From Angelakisella sp. (lineage in GTDB: Bacteria > Bacillota > Clostridia > Oscillospirales > Ruminococcaceae), in contig JAHHTQ010000009.1 in NCBI GenBank assembly GCA_020024555.1, positions 1-62,925 of the forward strand: a stretch of DNA of 62,925 nucleotides, read 5' to 3'. The translations under genes were made by a program, and so were the position numbers. Positions 51,686-60,321 of this stretch are shown here, in pieces; within the stretch, counting starts at the first letter, position 1, and the number at the start of each line of letters is the position of its first letter. The notes under the pieces are model-generated. The model saw nothing but the letters and a program-made list of their open reading frames with translations. It had not been told where the DNA came from and did no database searches.

Positions 51686-54382
51686 ATGAAAAGAAATATA
51701 CATATAGTATTTGTAGTAATATTTTTACTTGCTATTTTGTCCGGTTGTTCACTGACAAAAGTTGATGTTTCCGATTTTTCCATTAACTTTATGGATAATA
51801 CAATTATATCTGCCTCTGATATAATAAATACCGAAGATTTGACGCATACAATAGATATTCCACAGGGTGACACCTACACTGTTAAATATACTTTGCCAAA
51901 GCAACTTGAACAAATAGACTATGATATAAAACAAGATAACGAAAATGTAGAAGTAAAAAAATACAGTAATGGTATAATTATTGAAGGCAAAACAATCGGT
52001 AATACAAAACTTACTGTTTATTTTGACAGAAATTTTGATAAAAAGAAAGTAACGCTCAATATCAATATAAAGCCGTCAATACTGTATATTACATCTACGC
52101 AGTCTGTTGATTTAACAGGAGACCAAAAGCCAAATTCCAACAATACTGTTGAAATAGAGGCAAACGGCATATATACAGAAATCACACTCAATGCAGATAA
52201 TGGTGAGGACACCGTAAGCGGTGTTAAATATAAGGTTACTCCCATAAAAGAAATAAATACAGAAATAAAAGACAATAAACTATATGTTTCGACTGTTAAA
52301 ACAGGAACATTTACGCTCGATATAGAGGCAACGGCGAATGAATATAAACCTGCGAAATACCAGTTAACAATCAATGCGAAAACTCCTTTGATTCAGTGCA
52401 AAATTACAGAACCAAACTTCAATGAAATCTACCTAAATGACGAAAATATTAAAATTAATATTTTACCTGAAAATTTAAATACAGACAGAATTGTATATTA
52501 TCGCAAAGAAAATAAAATAAAAGCAGACCCTACAAAATTACTGAGATATGATGTAAAATATGACGAAGAAATGCTGACTGTCAAAAACGATATGTCGGGC
52601 AATATATTTTTTACTCCGAAAAAACAGGGTAATACAGCATTAACCATAACCTTGGTTGTGGACGGATACGAAAACTATACATATACAAGTAACTTTAAAA
52701 TTTTACCTCCACGGGCAAAATTTATTCCATCAACAAACTTAATTGACATAGACGTAAAAAACGGATTACGTGTGCAATACTCAAAAACTGACAAAGCAGA
52801 ACTTGAATTTATATATGACAAGTCAAATATAAGTATTCAAGTGGGTTCAACAGGAATATTCGTAAGAGGATTAAAAGAAAGTAGCGGAGATATAAAAGTA
52901 CGCGCTTATGGCGAGGGTTTAATAGAAACCATAACAACTGTCCCATATAAAGTTACAAAAGAAAAAATAAGACCTAACATATCTGCGGAAATGATAGGTG
53001 ACGTTATTACCAAAAACAAATATTTGCAATTCGGAAGTATTCCAAAACATTCAAATATTGAATATAAGATGAGCGAAGAAGGCAAGCTTGAAGTATCCAT
53101 AAGCGATGGACGCCTGATATTAAAACCTATTGCTGACGGTACGGTAGACCTTGAAATTGAAATAACCGCTGATGGTTATGAACCATTCTATCTTAAAAAA
53201 CAAATAAAAATTCAATGTCCTAAAATAATACTTGAATCTAAAATAACAGATTTATATTTCAGTGAAGGGGAAAAAGAAACTATTGCCATTAAAAAGCAAC
53301 CTACAACGAGTGTAACAATTACAGCAAAACCTATTGATGAAAATGTGTGCGCAGTAGAAGTAAGCAGTTCCGGAACATTGCAAGTGACGGCAAAACAGAT
53401 GGGTAATACTGAAATTATTGTGGAAGGTAAGCGTGAAGGATATACACCGTATGTTTTGAAAATCCCTGTGACTGTCGGGGAAAAGAAAACAACACTGAAA
53501 ATAGACACATCGGTTGAGTCATATCCTGATTTTATAAACTCTATTCCATACGAAATACCTGAAAAAGACGGTAATTTGACCTATGTTGCAAGCAGTAATA
53601 TAGAAGTAATTTCATTTAACGGAGGAAATAAAGGCAGACTTGTATTTAAAGCAACAGGTGAAGGGACAATAACATTTACAGCAACGTCTTCCGAAGCTAT
53701 TGATAATATTGTAATTTGTAATGTTCAATACTTAAATCAATCCACAAACGCAAATGGCGTCAATATTCTTCATCTATTCGACGAAGTAGAAGGATATACT
53801 GTATATAACCACAACAAAACAATGTTTAATATGTTTAATCTTCCACCGACATCTGCTGATATAAATCCAAATACATACGGTGAAGAATTGGAAGCCCTTA
53901 CCGCCCTTGCAAAATCAATCACAAACAACAGAGGTTCAAACCGAGACAAAGCTCTCGCAATATATAATTGGATTATAAGAAATATATATTATGATTATGA
54001 CGGACTGAACGGCAAGAGCGATTTATACACAACCGCTTATGACGTATATAAAAACAAACGTGGTATATGTGACGGTTATTCCTCTCTATACGCAGAACTA
54101 TGCAGAATTTCAGGAGTACCTGCGCGAAAGGTAGAAGGACAATATAGATATCAAGATAAAAACTGGGCTAACAGCACAGTAAACACTCACGCTTGGAATG
54201 AAGTATGGATTGACAATAAATGGGTTATTGTGGACAGCACATGGGGTACGTATTATCGCTACGAAAACGGTAAATTTGATAAAAGCAAAGGTATAGATAC
54301 AACATACAGATACTTTGCGCCTACTCTTGAAAACTTCTCAAAAGACCACAGAATAGATACAATAGAAACATTCTACAACTAA
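51686..54382 (+). CDS. large lipoprotein with Ig-like repeats and C-terminal transglutaminase-like domain
   Basis: The 898-residue surface protein starts with a lipoprotein signal peptide (LSGC lipobox, C23). About 650 residues of repeated beta-rich units follow, alternating GT-type phrases (for example GNTKLTVYFD, GNTALTITLVVDGYENY, GNTEIIVEGKREGYTPY), consistent with BIG2/cadherin-like bacterial Ig modules. The C-terminal domain is transglutaminase-like with the triad C795 (RGICDGYS), H835 (THAWNEVW) and D850 (VIVDSTWG). Such domains act as peptidases or crosslinking enzymes on the cell surface. The ATG at 51686 is preferred because it opens the signal peptide, though its ribosome site (GAAAGG) is 15 bases away. 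It is a single-gene unit with its own terminator. Confidence 0.88.
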   Translation: MKRNIHIVFVVIFLLAILSGCSLTKVDVSDFSINFMDNTIISASDIINTEDLTHTIDIPQGDTYTVKYTLPKQLEQIDYDIKQDNENVEVKKYSNGIIIEGKTIGNTKLTVYFDRNFDKKKVTLNINIKPSILYITSTQSVDLTGDQKPNSNNTVEIEANGIYTEITLNADNGEDTVSGVKYKVTPIKEINTEIKDNKLYVSTVKTGTFTLDIEATANEYKPAKYQLTINAKTPLIQCKITEPNFNEIYLNDENIKINILPENLNTDRIVYYRKENKIKADPTKLLRYDVKYDEEMLTVKNDMSGNIFFTPKKQGNTALTITLVVDGYENYTYTSNFKILPPRAKFIPSTNLIDIDVKNGLRVQYSKTDKAELEFIYDKSNISIQVGSTGIFVRGLKESSGDIKVRAYGEGLIETITTVPYKVTKEKIRPNISAEMIGDVITKNKYLQFGSIPKHSNIEYKMSEEGKLEVSISDGRLILKPIADGTVDLEIEITADGYEPFYLKKQIKIQCPKIILESKITDLYFSEGEKETIAIKKQPTTSVTITAKPIDENVCAVEVSSSGTLQVTAKQMGNTEIIVEGKREGYTPYVLKIPVTVGEKKTTLKIDTSVESYPDFINSIPYEIPEKDGNLTYVASSNIEVISFNGGNKGRLVFKATGEGTITFTATSSEAIDNIVICNVQYLNQSTNANGVNILHLFDEVEGYTVYNHNKTMFNMFNLPPTSADINPNTYGEELEALTALAKSITNNRGSNRDKALAIYNWIIRNIYYDYDGLNGKSDLYTTAYDVYKNKRGICDGYSSLYAELCRISGVPARKVEGQYRYQDKNWANSTVNTHAWNEVWIDNKWVIVDSTWGTYYRYENGKFDKSKGIDTTYRYFAPTLENFSKDHRIDTIETFYN

Positions 54383-54388
54383 AATATT

Positions 54389-54434
54389 TAAGGGTTTAAA
54401 TTATTGTTACAAATAATTTAAACCCTTATTTTTA
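54389..54434 (+). terminator. terminator of the transglutaminase-like lipoprotein gene
   Basis: AAGGGTTTAAATTATT pairs with AATAATTTAAACCCTT, followed by ATTTTT. Confidence 0.92.
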
Positions 54435-54471
54435 TAAAAAATACCCATACCGAATAAATCTCAGTATGGGT
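54434..54471 (-). terminator. terminator of the CofE-like gene
   Basis: ACCCATAC (54443-54450) pairs with GTATGGGT (54464-54471). The A-tract at its left end is a T-tract on the minus strand. It sits back to back with the plus-strand terminator. Confidence 0.85.
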
Positions 54472-54486
54472 AAATATTATATTAAA

Positions 54487-55677
54487 TCAGTCTGTATAGT
54501 TATCAAAATAGCCTTGAATGTAAATAAACGGCGTACCTTTATCACCGCTTCCTGATGTAAGGTCGCACAGTGAACCGATAAGGTCTGTAAGTTGTCTTGG
54601 TGTTGTTCCCTGACTTGACATATCACCTGTCAAATCATTGCCTTTATTTTTGATATAATCATTTACAGCTTTTTCAAGTTCTTCTCCTTTTAAATCTGCA
54701 AAATCATTATCAGCCAGATATTTTAATTTGATTTCATTTGGTTTACCTTTTAGACCATCTGTGTATCCGGGAGATACAACCGGATCGGCAAGTTCCCAAA
54801 TTTTGCCCATCGGGTCTTTAAACGCGCCGTCACCATATATCATAACTTCAACTTTTTTACCTGTTTTTTCAAACATTTTTTGTTGAACTTCAAGTACGAA
54901 TTCATTACATTTAATTGGGAAAAGCTTAATTTTGTCTTCTGTTGCCTTATTTGCGCCAAGCAATCCGTAATTTGCATTGTAGCCACTGCCATTAATTGAC
55001 TCTGTCATTATATCATCAAGTCCCAATACCACTTTTGCGCCATTGGCTTTTAACAGTCTCTTTGAACGGGCACGTGTATGAATATCGCAAGTCAAAACAT
55101 TTTTTGTGTATGACAAAATATCTGTTGCTTTATTGCCGAATATTATTTCAACTTCCGCGCCTGCGTCTGTGATTATATCTTTGTAGAACTGAATATAATC
55201 CACACCGGTAAATGGGTGAAGAATAACTCCGAATTTTTCTCTCCATTCTTTTTCTGTCAATACATCACTATATGGATTTACACCTTTTTCATCAATTAAA
55301 TCCATGCTTACCAAATGATTTCCTACTTCATCAGACGGATAGCTTAGCATTAAAACAACTTTTTTAACGCCTTTTGCTATACCACGCAAAATAATAGAAA
55401 AACGATTTCTGCTAAGAATTGGGAAAATTACACCAAGTGTTTCTCCGCCTGTTTTGTTTTTTATATCTGTCGCAATGTTGTCTATTGTAGCATAGTTGCC
55501 TTGTGCTCTGCCTAAGATGGATTCTGTAACTGCGATAATATCCTTTTCGCGAATTTGAATATTTTCACTTTCAAGCGCTTTTGTTACTGATTCTACTACT
55601 ATGTCGGATAAATTATCGCCTTCATGTACGATAGGACCTCTAATACCTCTTGATACAGTTCCTATAAGTCTTTCCAT
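54487..55677 (-). CDS. coenzyme F420-0:L-glutamate ligase-like protein (CofE family)
   Basis: The 396-residue protein carries CofE/FbiB-ligase motifs: TVSRGIRGPIVHEGDNLSDIV, EKDIIAVTESILGRAQGN, FSIILRGIAKGVKKVVL and GDGAFKDPMGKIWELADPV. CofE adds gamma-linked glutamates to coenzyme F420 in archaea and actinobacteria. No other F420 gene is in the window, and clostridia in general lack F420. This homologue, widespread in clostridia and longer than archaeal CofE (about 250), may therefore glutamylate another substrate such as a folate or an unknown cofactor. It is monocistronic between two terminators. Confidence 0.82.
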   Translation of the reverse strand: MERLIGTVSRGIRGPIVHEGDNLSDIVVESVTKALESENIQIREKDIIAVTESILGRAQGNYATIDNIATDIKNKTGGETLGVIFPILSRNRFSIILRGIAKGVKKVVLMLSYPSDEVGNHLVSMDLIDEKGVNPYSDVLTEKEWREKFGVILHPFTGVDYIQFYKDIITDAGAEVEIIFGNKATDILSYTKNVLTCDIHTRARSKRLLKANGAKVVLGLDDIMTESINGSGYNANYGLLGANKATEDKIKLFPIKCNEFVLEVQQKMFEKTGKKVEVMIYGDGAFKDPMGKIWELADPVVSPGYTDGLKGKPNEIKLKYLADNDFADLKGEELEKAVNDYIKNKGNDLTGDMSSQGTTPRQLTDLIGSLCDLTSGSGDKGTPFIYIQGYFDNYTD

Positions 55678-55885
55678 ATATTGACCTCTTTTCTATTTAG
55701 TATTTTGTTTTAAAACAATACCATAACACATTCTACAATAAAAAAATCTATGTTGCAAGATATTTATCGTAGAAATCTTTAATTTTAATGAAAAATTAAT
55801 ACTTTCTATAATTATGGTTAATATCATTATTAGCTATACTGTATATTTATATATTTTTTTTAGTCAATATTTAAAAATATAGTAC

Positions 55886-55935
55886 AAAAAAGTATGGACA
55901 GAATATTACTCTCGCAATACTCTGTCCATACTTTT
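55886..55935 (-). terminator. terminator of the sugar-ABC ATPase gene
   Basis: A long stem, AAAAGTATGGACAGA with TCTGTCCATACTTTT and further inner pairing, has an A-tract to the left that reads as TTTTTT on the minus strand. Confidence 0.92.
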
Positions 55936-55967
55936 ATATGATAAGGATGAAAAAAATGAAAAACAAA

Positions 55968-57080
55968 TTAATTACAAATTGCTTTTTCTGTCTCATTATC
56001 AAAGAAATGAGCTTTTGTCATATCGATAGCGATACTGATATTGTCACCCGGTTTGTATGTTGAACGAGGTGGAACTTTTGCAACGATGTTGTTCCCTTCA
56101 ACTACCATATAGATATAGATTTCTGAACCCATAAGCTCTGCAATTTCTACATCTGCTTTTACTTTTAGATTTGGGAACTCTGATAGGAACAGTTCATCAT
56201 CATGAATAGCTTCCGGACGAACACCCATTGTAACTTCTTTACCAATATAAGCGTCAAATGTACCATCAACTGTTTTGCCTCTTGGTATTTCAAGTTTGTA
56301 GTCACCGAATGTTGAGTAGAACATATCTCCTTCTTTAACAATAGTAACTTTTATAAAGTTCATTTGTGGTGAACCGATAAATCCGGCAACAAATTTGTTG
56401 CATGGTTTGTCATATAGATTTTGAGGTGTATCAACTTGTTGAATAAAACCGTCTTTCATAACAACAATTCTGTCACCCATTGTCATAGCCTCTGTTTGGT
56501 CGTGTGTTACGTATACAAATGTTGTACCTAGTTTTTTGTGTAGTTTTGTAATCTCTGTACGCATTGCGGCACGTAGTTTAGCATCTAGGTTTGACAGAGG
56601 TTCGTCAAGTAGGAATACAGCAGGGTCACGAACCATAGCACGTCCCAAAGCAACACGTTGTCTTTGACCACCTGACAGAGCTTTTGGTTTACGGTTTAGA
56701 AGATGCTCGATATCAAGAATTCTTGCGGCTTCTTCAACTTTTTCTTTTATAACATCTTTTGGAACTTTACGTAGTTCAAGACCAAAAGCCATATTTTTGA
56801 ATACTGTCATATGTGGATACAGAGCATAGTTTTGGAAAACCATTGCTATATCTCTGTCTTTTGGAGCAACGTCATTTACAAGACGGTCGCCTATGTATAG
56901 CTCACCTTTTGAAATTTCTTCCAAACCTGCTATCATTCTAAGTGTTGTTGATTTACCACAACCTGACGGACCAACCAAGATTAAGAATTCCTTATCAGGA
57001 ACTTCTAGGTTGAAATCACTAACAGCTGTTACATCGCCTGAATAAATTTTAAAAATGTGTTTTAAAGAGATACTTGCCAT
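55968..57080 (-). CDS. sugar ABC transporter ATPase, MsmX/UgpC type
   Basis: The 370-residue ATPase belongs to the carbohydrate-uptake-1 family. It has Walker A GPSGCGKST (37-45), the Q-loop (MVFQNYALYPHMT), signature LSGGQRQR, Walker B VFLLDEPLSNLDAKLRAAM and the switch histidine in YVTHDQTEAM. The C-terminal part has the TOBE/OB domain (MGVRPEAIHDDE) usual in MsmX, UgpC and MalK. No binding protein or permease is adjacent, which suits a shared ATPase that serves several sugar importers, as MsmX does in Bacillus. AGGAGG precedes the ATG. It has its own terminator. Confidence 0.93.
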   Translation of the reverse strand: MASISLKHIFKIYSGDVTAVSDFNLEVPDKEFLILVGPSGCGKSTTLRMIAGLEEISKGELYIGDRLVNDVAPKDRDIAMVFQNYALYPHMTVFKNMAFGLELRKVPKDVIKEKVEEAARILDIEHLLNRKPKALSGGQRQRVALGRAMVRDPAVFLLDEPLSNLDAKLRAAMRTEITKLHKKLGTTFVYVTHDQTEAMTMGDRIVVMKDGFIQQVDTPQNLYDKPCNKFVAGFIGSPQMNFIKVTIVKEGDMFYSTFGDYKLEIPRGKTVDGTFDAYIGKEVTMGVRPEAIHDDELFLSEFPNLKVKADVEIAELMGSEIYIYMVVEGNNIVAKVPPRSTYKPGDNISIAIDMTKAHFFDNETEKAICN

Positions 57081-57187
57081 AATTTCCTCCTGATTAATTA
57101 TTTATATTAATTAATAAAAAATACCGTCCTATAAAGGATTTTTTTAACTTATGAGTTTAGTTTAGCAAATAAGAAAAAGATTTTCAA

Positions 57188-57249
57188 GGGTAAAATATTG
57201 ACATTTTGGCGTTTTTGAGCTATAATTTAGGGTAAATAATTGACATTTT
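57188..57249. promoter_or_regulatory. 42-bp-spaced direct repeat at the AraC-type gene promoter
   Basis: GGGTAAAATATTGACATTTT (57188-57207) and GGGTAAATAATTGACATTTT (57230-57249) are 20-bp direct repeats with 2 mismatches. The first covers the -35 and the second starts just after the -10. Direct repeats spaced by whole helical turns are typical AraC-family operators. Confidence 0.6.
57198..57226 (+). promoter_or_regulatory. promoter of the AraC-type regulator gene
   Basis: Perfect TTGACA (57198-57203) and TATAAT (57221-57226) boxes are spaced by 17 bp. It leaves an 80-base leader before the GTG start. Confidence 0.9.
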
Positions 57250-57313
57250 CACTTTACCTAAAATTTGTGTGATTTTGTATACAAATTTTGCACAAATAGA
57301 GAGGAGAATATTT

Positions 57314-57700
57314 GTGGAAAACAGAGCCAAAGAAATTGTTGCAACAGCGAAGTCAATAATAGAGAATGAATATCCACATCTGGAAAGCATAGAAATTTTA
57401 GCTGAACAATTAGATATAGGAAAGTACCATTTAATTCGTGTATTCAAAAAAGAGACCGGATATACCCCGAATGAATATTTAATACAAATCAGACTGCTGT
57501 CAGCAAAATATATGCTTGCAAAAAGTGACTATTCACTGGATACCATTGCGGGACTTTCGGGTTTTTCTTGCGGAAATTATTTATGTAAAGTTTTTAAAAA
57601 ACACAATAATATGACACCGCTTGATTTTCGTGAAATATACAAAGACAAAGAAATTGATTTTAATGAAGAATTTATAAAAGACGATATGTTTCTTATTTGA
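57314..57700 (+). CDS. minimal AraC-family DNA-binding protein
   Basis: The 128-residue protein is little more than the AraC double helix-turn-helix. The first helix pair is IEILAEQLDIGKYHLIRVFK, followed by GYTPNEYLIQIRLLSAKYML. The second is YSLDTIAGLSGFSCGNYLCK, then MTPLDFR. There is no effector domain. The GTG at 57314 is chosen for its GAGGAG site; an in-frame ATG upstream lacks one. It is divergent from the sugar-ABC ATPase and followed by rarA 67 bp later. A direct repeat in its promoter suggests self-regulation. Stand-alone AraC domains of this size occur as MarA/SoxS-type regulators. Confidence 0.85.
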   Translation: MENRAKEIVATAKSIIENEYPHLESIEILAEQLDIGKYHLIRVFKKETGYTPNEYLIQIRLLSAKYMLAKSDYSLDTIAGLSGFSCGNYLCKVFKKHNNMTPLDFREIYKDKEIDFNEEFIKDDMFLI

Positions 57701-57767
57701 CATATTTCAACTTATAGAAAACAATATGTTTATTCAACGCTACATAAATAAAGAAAGGACAAAAATT

Positions 57768-59027
57768 ATGCCACTTGCAGATGATTTAAGACCACACACG
57801 CTTGACGATGTTGTGGGACAGGAACATATATTGGGAGAAAACGGACTTCTAAGACGAATAGCAAATTCCGGTAAACTTACAAATCTTATATTCTATGGCC
57901 CTCCCGGCGTAGGTAAAACAACTGTTGCGCGTATAATTGCCGGTAATGCTGGCAAAAAGTTATATAAACTTAACGGTACAACCGCTTCAACCGCCGATAT
58001 AAAAGAAATCATATCTAGTCTTGACGGAATAGAAGCAATAGGCGGTGTTATCTTATATATAGACGAAATTCAATATCTAAATAAAAAACAGCAACAAACC
58101 TTATTGGAATACATAGAAAACGGCGATATTACACTGATTGCATCTACTACCGAAAATCCGTATTTCTATATATATAATGCAATTTTAAGCAGAAGTACGG
58201 TTTTTGAATTTAAGGCTGTATCAGCCGACGCAATAGAAAAAGCGCTTCAAAAAGGCTTTGATAGGCTTAATAAGGAAAACAATTTATCTGTCGAAAACGG
58301 AGTACTGCGCTATATAGCCACACACTGTGGCGGAGATGTCAGAAAATCTATGAACGCGCTGGAAATGACGTATCTTGGCGCAATATCAGTTGAAGGCAAT
58401 AAACATATATTGACAATGGAAGACGCCAAACAAGTTACGCAAAAGAGTGAAATTTCGTTTGATAAAGACGGGGACAATCACTATGATTATATGTCCGGAC
58501 TTCAAAAATCAATTCGTGGCTCTGACCCTGATGCAGCGCTGTTTTATCTTGCAAAATTCGTACAGGCAGGCGATATTATTTCTCCTTGCCGACGTCTTCT
58601 TGTTATTGCAAGCGAAGATATAGGGCTTGCCTATCCTATGGCGATAGCTGTTGTAAAGGCGTGTGTGGATTCAGCTATTCAGCTTGGACTTCCCGAAGCG
58701 CGCATTCCACTTGCTCAGGCTGCTGTTTTTCTTGCCACCCAACCAAAATCAAACAGCGCGTATATTGGAATGTCCAAAGCTCTTGACGCCGTTATGCAAG
58801 GCAAAGGAACTGTTCTTCCGAGAGCTGTGCAAAATAAACATTTCGACAGCGCGGAAGTAAAGAACAAAGGACAAAACTATCTGTATCCACACGATTATAA
58901 AAACAGCTATGTCAGACAACAATATCTGCCCGATGACTTAAAAGACAGTGTTTTTTATACTTATGGTGAAAATAAAATGGAGCAAACAGCCAAAAATTAT
59001 TGGACAAAAATAAAAGAAGAAAACTAA
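57768..59027 (+). CDS. rarA: replication-associated recombination ATPase RarA
   Basis: The 419-residue AAA+ ATPase (MgsA/WRNIP1 family) acts at stalled replication forks. Visible features are LADDLRPHTLDDVVGQEH, Walker A GPPGVGKTT (44-52), the Walker B core YIDEIQYLNKKQQQTLLE, sensor 1 ASTTENPYF and the C-terminal clamp-loader-like tetramerisation region (GSDPDAALFYLAKFVQAGD, RRLLVIASEDIGLAYP). The ATG at 57768 has AAAGGAC upstream and aligns with the family start; an earlier in-frame ATG has none. Confidence 0.96.
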   Translation: MPLADDLRPHTLDDVVGQEHILGENGLLRRIANSGKLTNLIFYGPPGVGKTTVARIIAGNAGKKLYKLNGTTASTADIKEIISSLDGIEAIGGVILYIDEIQYLNKKQQQTLLEYIENGDITLIASTTENPYFYIYNAILSRSTVFEFKAVSADAIEKALQKGFDRLNKENNLSVENGVLRYIATHCGGDVRKSMNALEMTYLGAISVEGNKHILTMEDAKQVTQKSEISFDKDGDNHYDYMSGLQKSIRGSDPDAALFYLAKFVQAGDIISPCRRLLVIASEDIGLAYPMAIAVVKACVDSAIQLGLPEARIPLAQAAVFLATQPKSNSAYIGMSKALDAVMQGKGTVLPRAVQNKHFDSAEVKNKGQNYLYPHDYKNSYVRQQYLPDDLKDSVFYTYGENKMEQTAKNYWTKIKEEN

Positions 59028-59144
59028 AAAAATATTGATAATATGTACACTTGAAAATAAATATTCGCTATGATATTATACATTATATAAACAGAATAGG
59101 TATTATTTTCTTTAAGACATTTTTTTACAGGAGAAATCATTACA

Positions 59145-60110
59145 ATGATTATTAAATATAAAAAATTTTTTTGCCTACTTGTTGCGCTGTTATTGTCAAC
59201 AGCAGTAGGCTGTGGAAACAACAACGATAGCGCTATTTCGCAAACAAGCGCGCCATCTTCTTCAATTTCATCTGAAAATTCAAATTTAATCGAAGATACC
59301 GCTTCACCGTCAACTTCTGAAACAACAACCGAGTCATCTACCGAAAATGAAGAAGAAAAAAACAAAGTTAAATATCCAACCGTCAAATCTGTCATTGACA
59401 GTATAATGCAGGAAAAAAAAGCAAAAACACTCAATGCAAAGGTATTGTGGAACGAATATATTTCACAGACAACAAAAGACCTTAATTTTATGAGCGAAAC
59501 ATTCTTTATAGATACTGTATCCGATAATTTGGAAAAATCTCCGTACATTTCGCACAAAATCGAAGATATTGAAATAATCGATGACAATAAAGCCATTGCA
59601 AAATATAAAGTGACAGTCAGCGGCTCAAATGGAGCAGAAGAAAAAATCGATTATACAGATTATTTTATCAAAGAAGACGACAACTGGAAAATATTACTCT
59701 TGGGTGTTACGTCTTTTGATAACTATTTATCAAAAAGCGAGTCTGATGATATAAAGGCTACGAATGCCCGCGTATATACTTGTATTTCAGGTATACAGGT
59801 AGACTTTACCATATCTAATAAGACACAGAAGAATTATCGTTTGGGCTTAAATGAATCGCCTGTAATAGAGCTTACAACATCAGAGGGTACATATACGGTA
59901 ACATACAATAATATGTACAATATTCCAAAATCATCTGATTTTGAATCATCATGTTTTTTTAAAGACGCAATAGGTACTGTTAAATCATTGAAGATAACAA
60001 ATCTGTTTGAAGTTGACGATAACGGCGCACCAAAAGACGAAAATTCAGACGGGAAAACTATTACCAAAAAATTTAATTCAGACGATATTATCAATAAATC
60101 AAAAAAATAA
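59145..60110 (+). CDS. hypothetical lipoprotein, 321 aa
   Basis: The lipoprotein signal peptide has the lipobox AVGC (C23). A Ser/Thr/Glu-rich linker (about residues 25-72) precedes two soluble regions: a helical one with an NTF2-like tail (KAIAKYKVTVSG, DYFIKEDDNWKILLLG) and a beta-rich C-terminal part (VDFTISNKTQKNYRLGLNES). It is attached to the outer membrane face. I cannot name the family. AGGAG precedes the ATG. There is no operon partner. Confidence 0.75.
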   Translation: MIIKYKKFFCLLVALLLSTAVGCGNNNDSAISQTSAPSSSISSENSNLIEDTASPSTSETTTESSTENEEEKNKVKYPTVKSVIDSIMQEKKAKTLNAKVLWNEYISQTTKDLNFMSETFFIDTVSDNLEKSPYISHKIEDIEIIDDNKAIAKYKVTVSGSNGAEEKIDYTDYFIKEDDNWKILLLGVTSFDNYLSKSESDDIKATNARVYTCISGIQVDFTISNKTQKNYRLGLNESPVIELTTSEGTYTVTYNNMYNIPKSSDFESSCFFKDAIGTVKSLKITNLFEVDDNGAPKDENSDGKTITKKFNSDDIINKSKK

Positions 60111-60201
60111 AGAATAATTTTAATCGCTATAAAACTTTATTATATTTGAACTAAAACTATTAATATTTTATATTTATTTTGTTTTATTTGTGTAAAAACT
60201 C

Positions 60202-60230
60202 TTGCAAAGTTAATAAAAAAGTAATATAAT
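60202..60230 (+). promoter_or_regulatory. pgi promoter
   Basis: TTGCAA (60202-60207) and TATAAT (60225-60230) are spaced by 17 bp, about 90 bp upstream of the start codon. Confidence 0.8.
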
Positions 60231-60321
60231 GTGAACATACAACTAAGAACAATTTTATTTCTTTACATTGAGTAACACAATAATTTATACATCTATAAAC
60301 TATTGGAAGAGGTTGAAGAAA

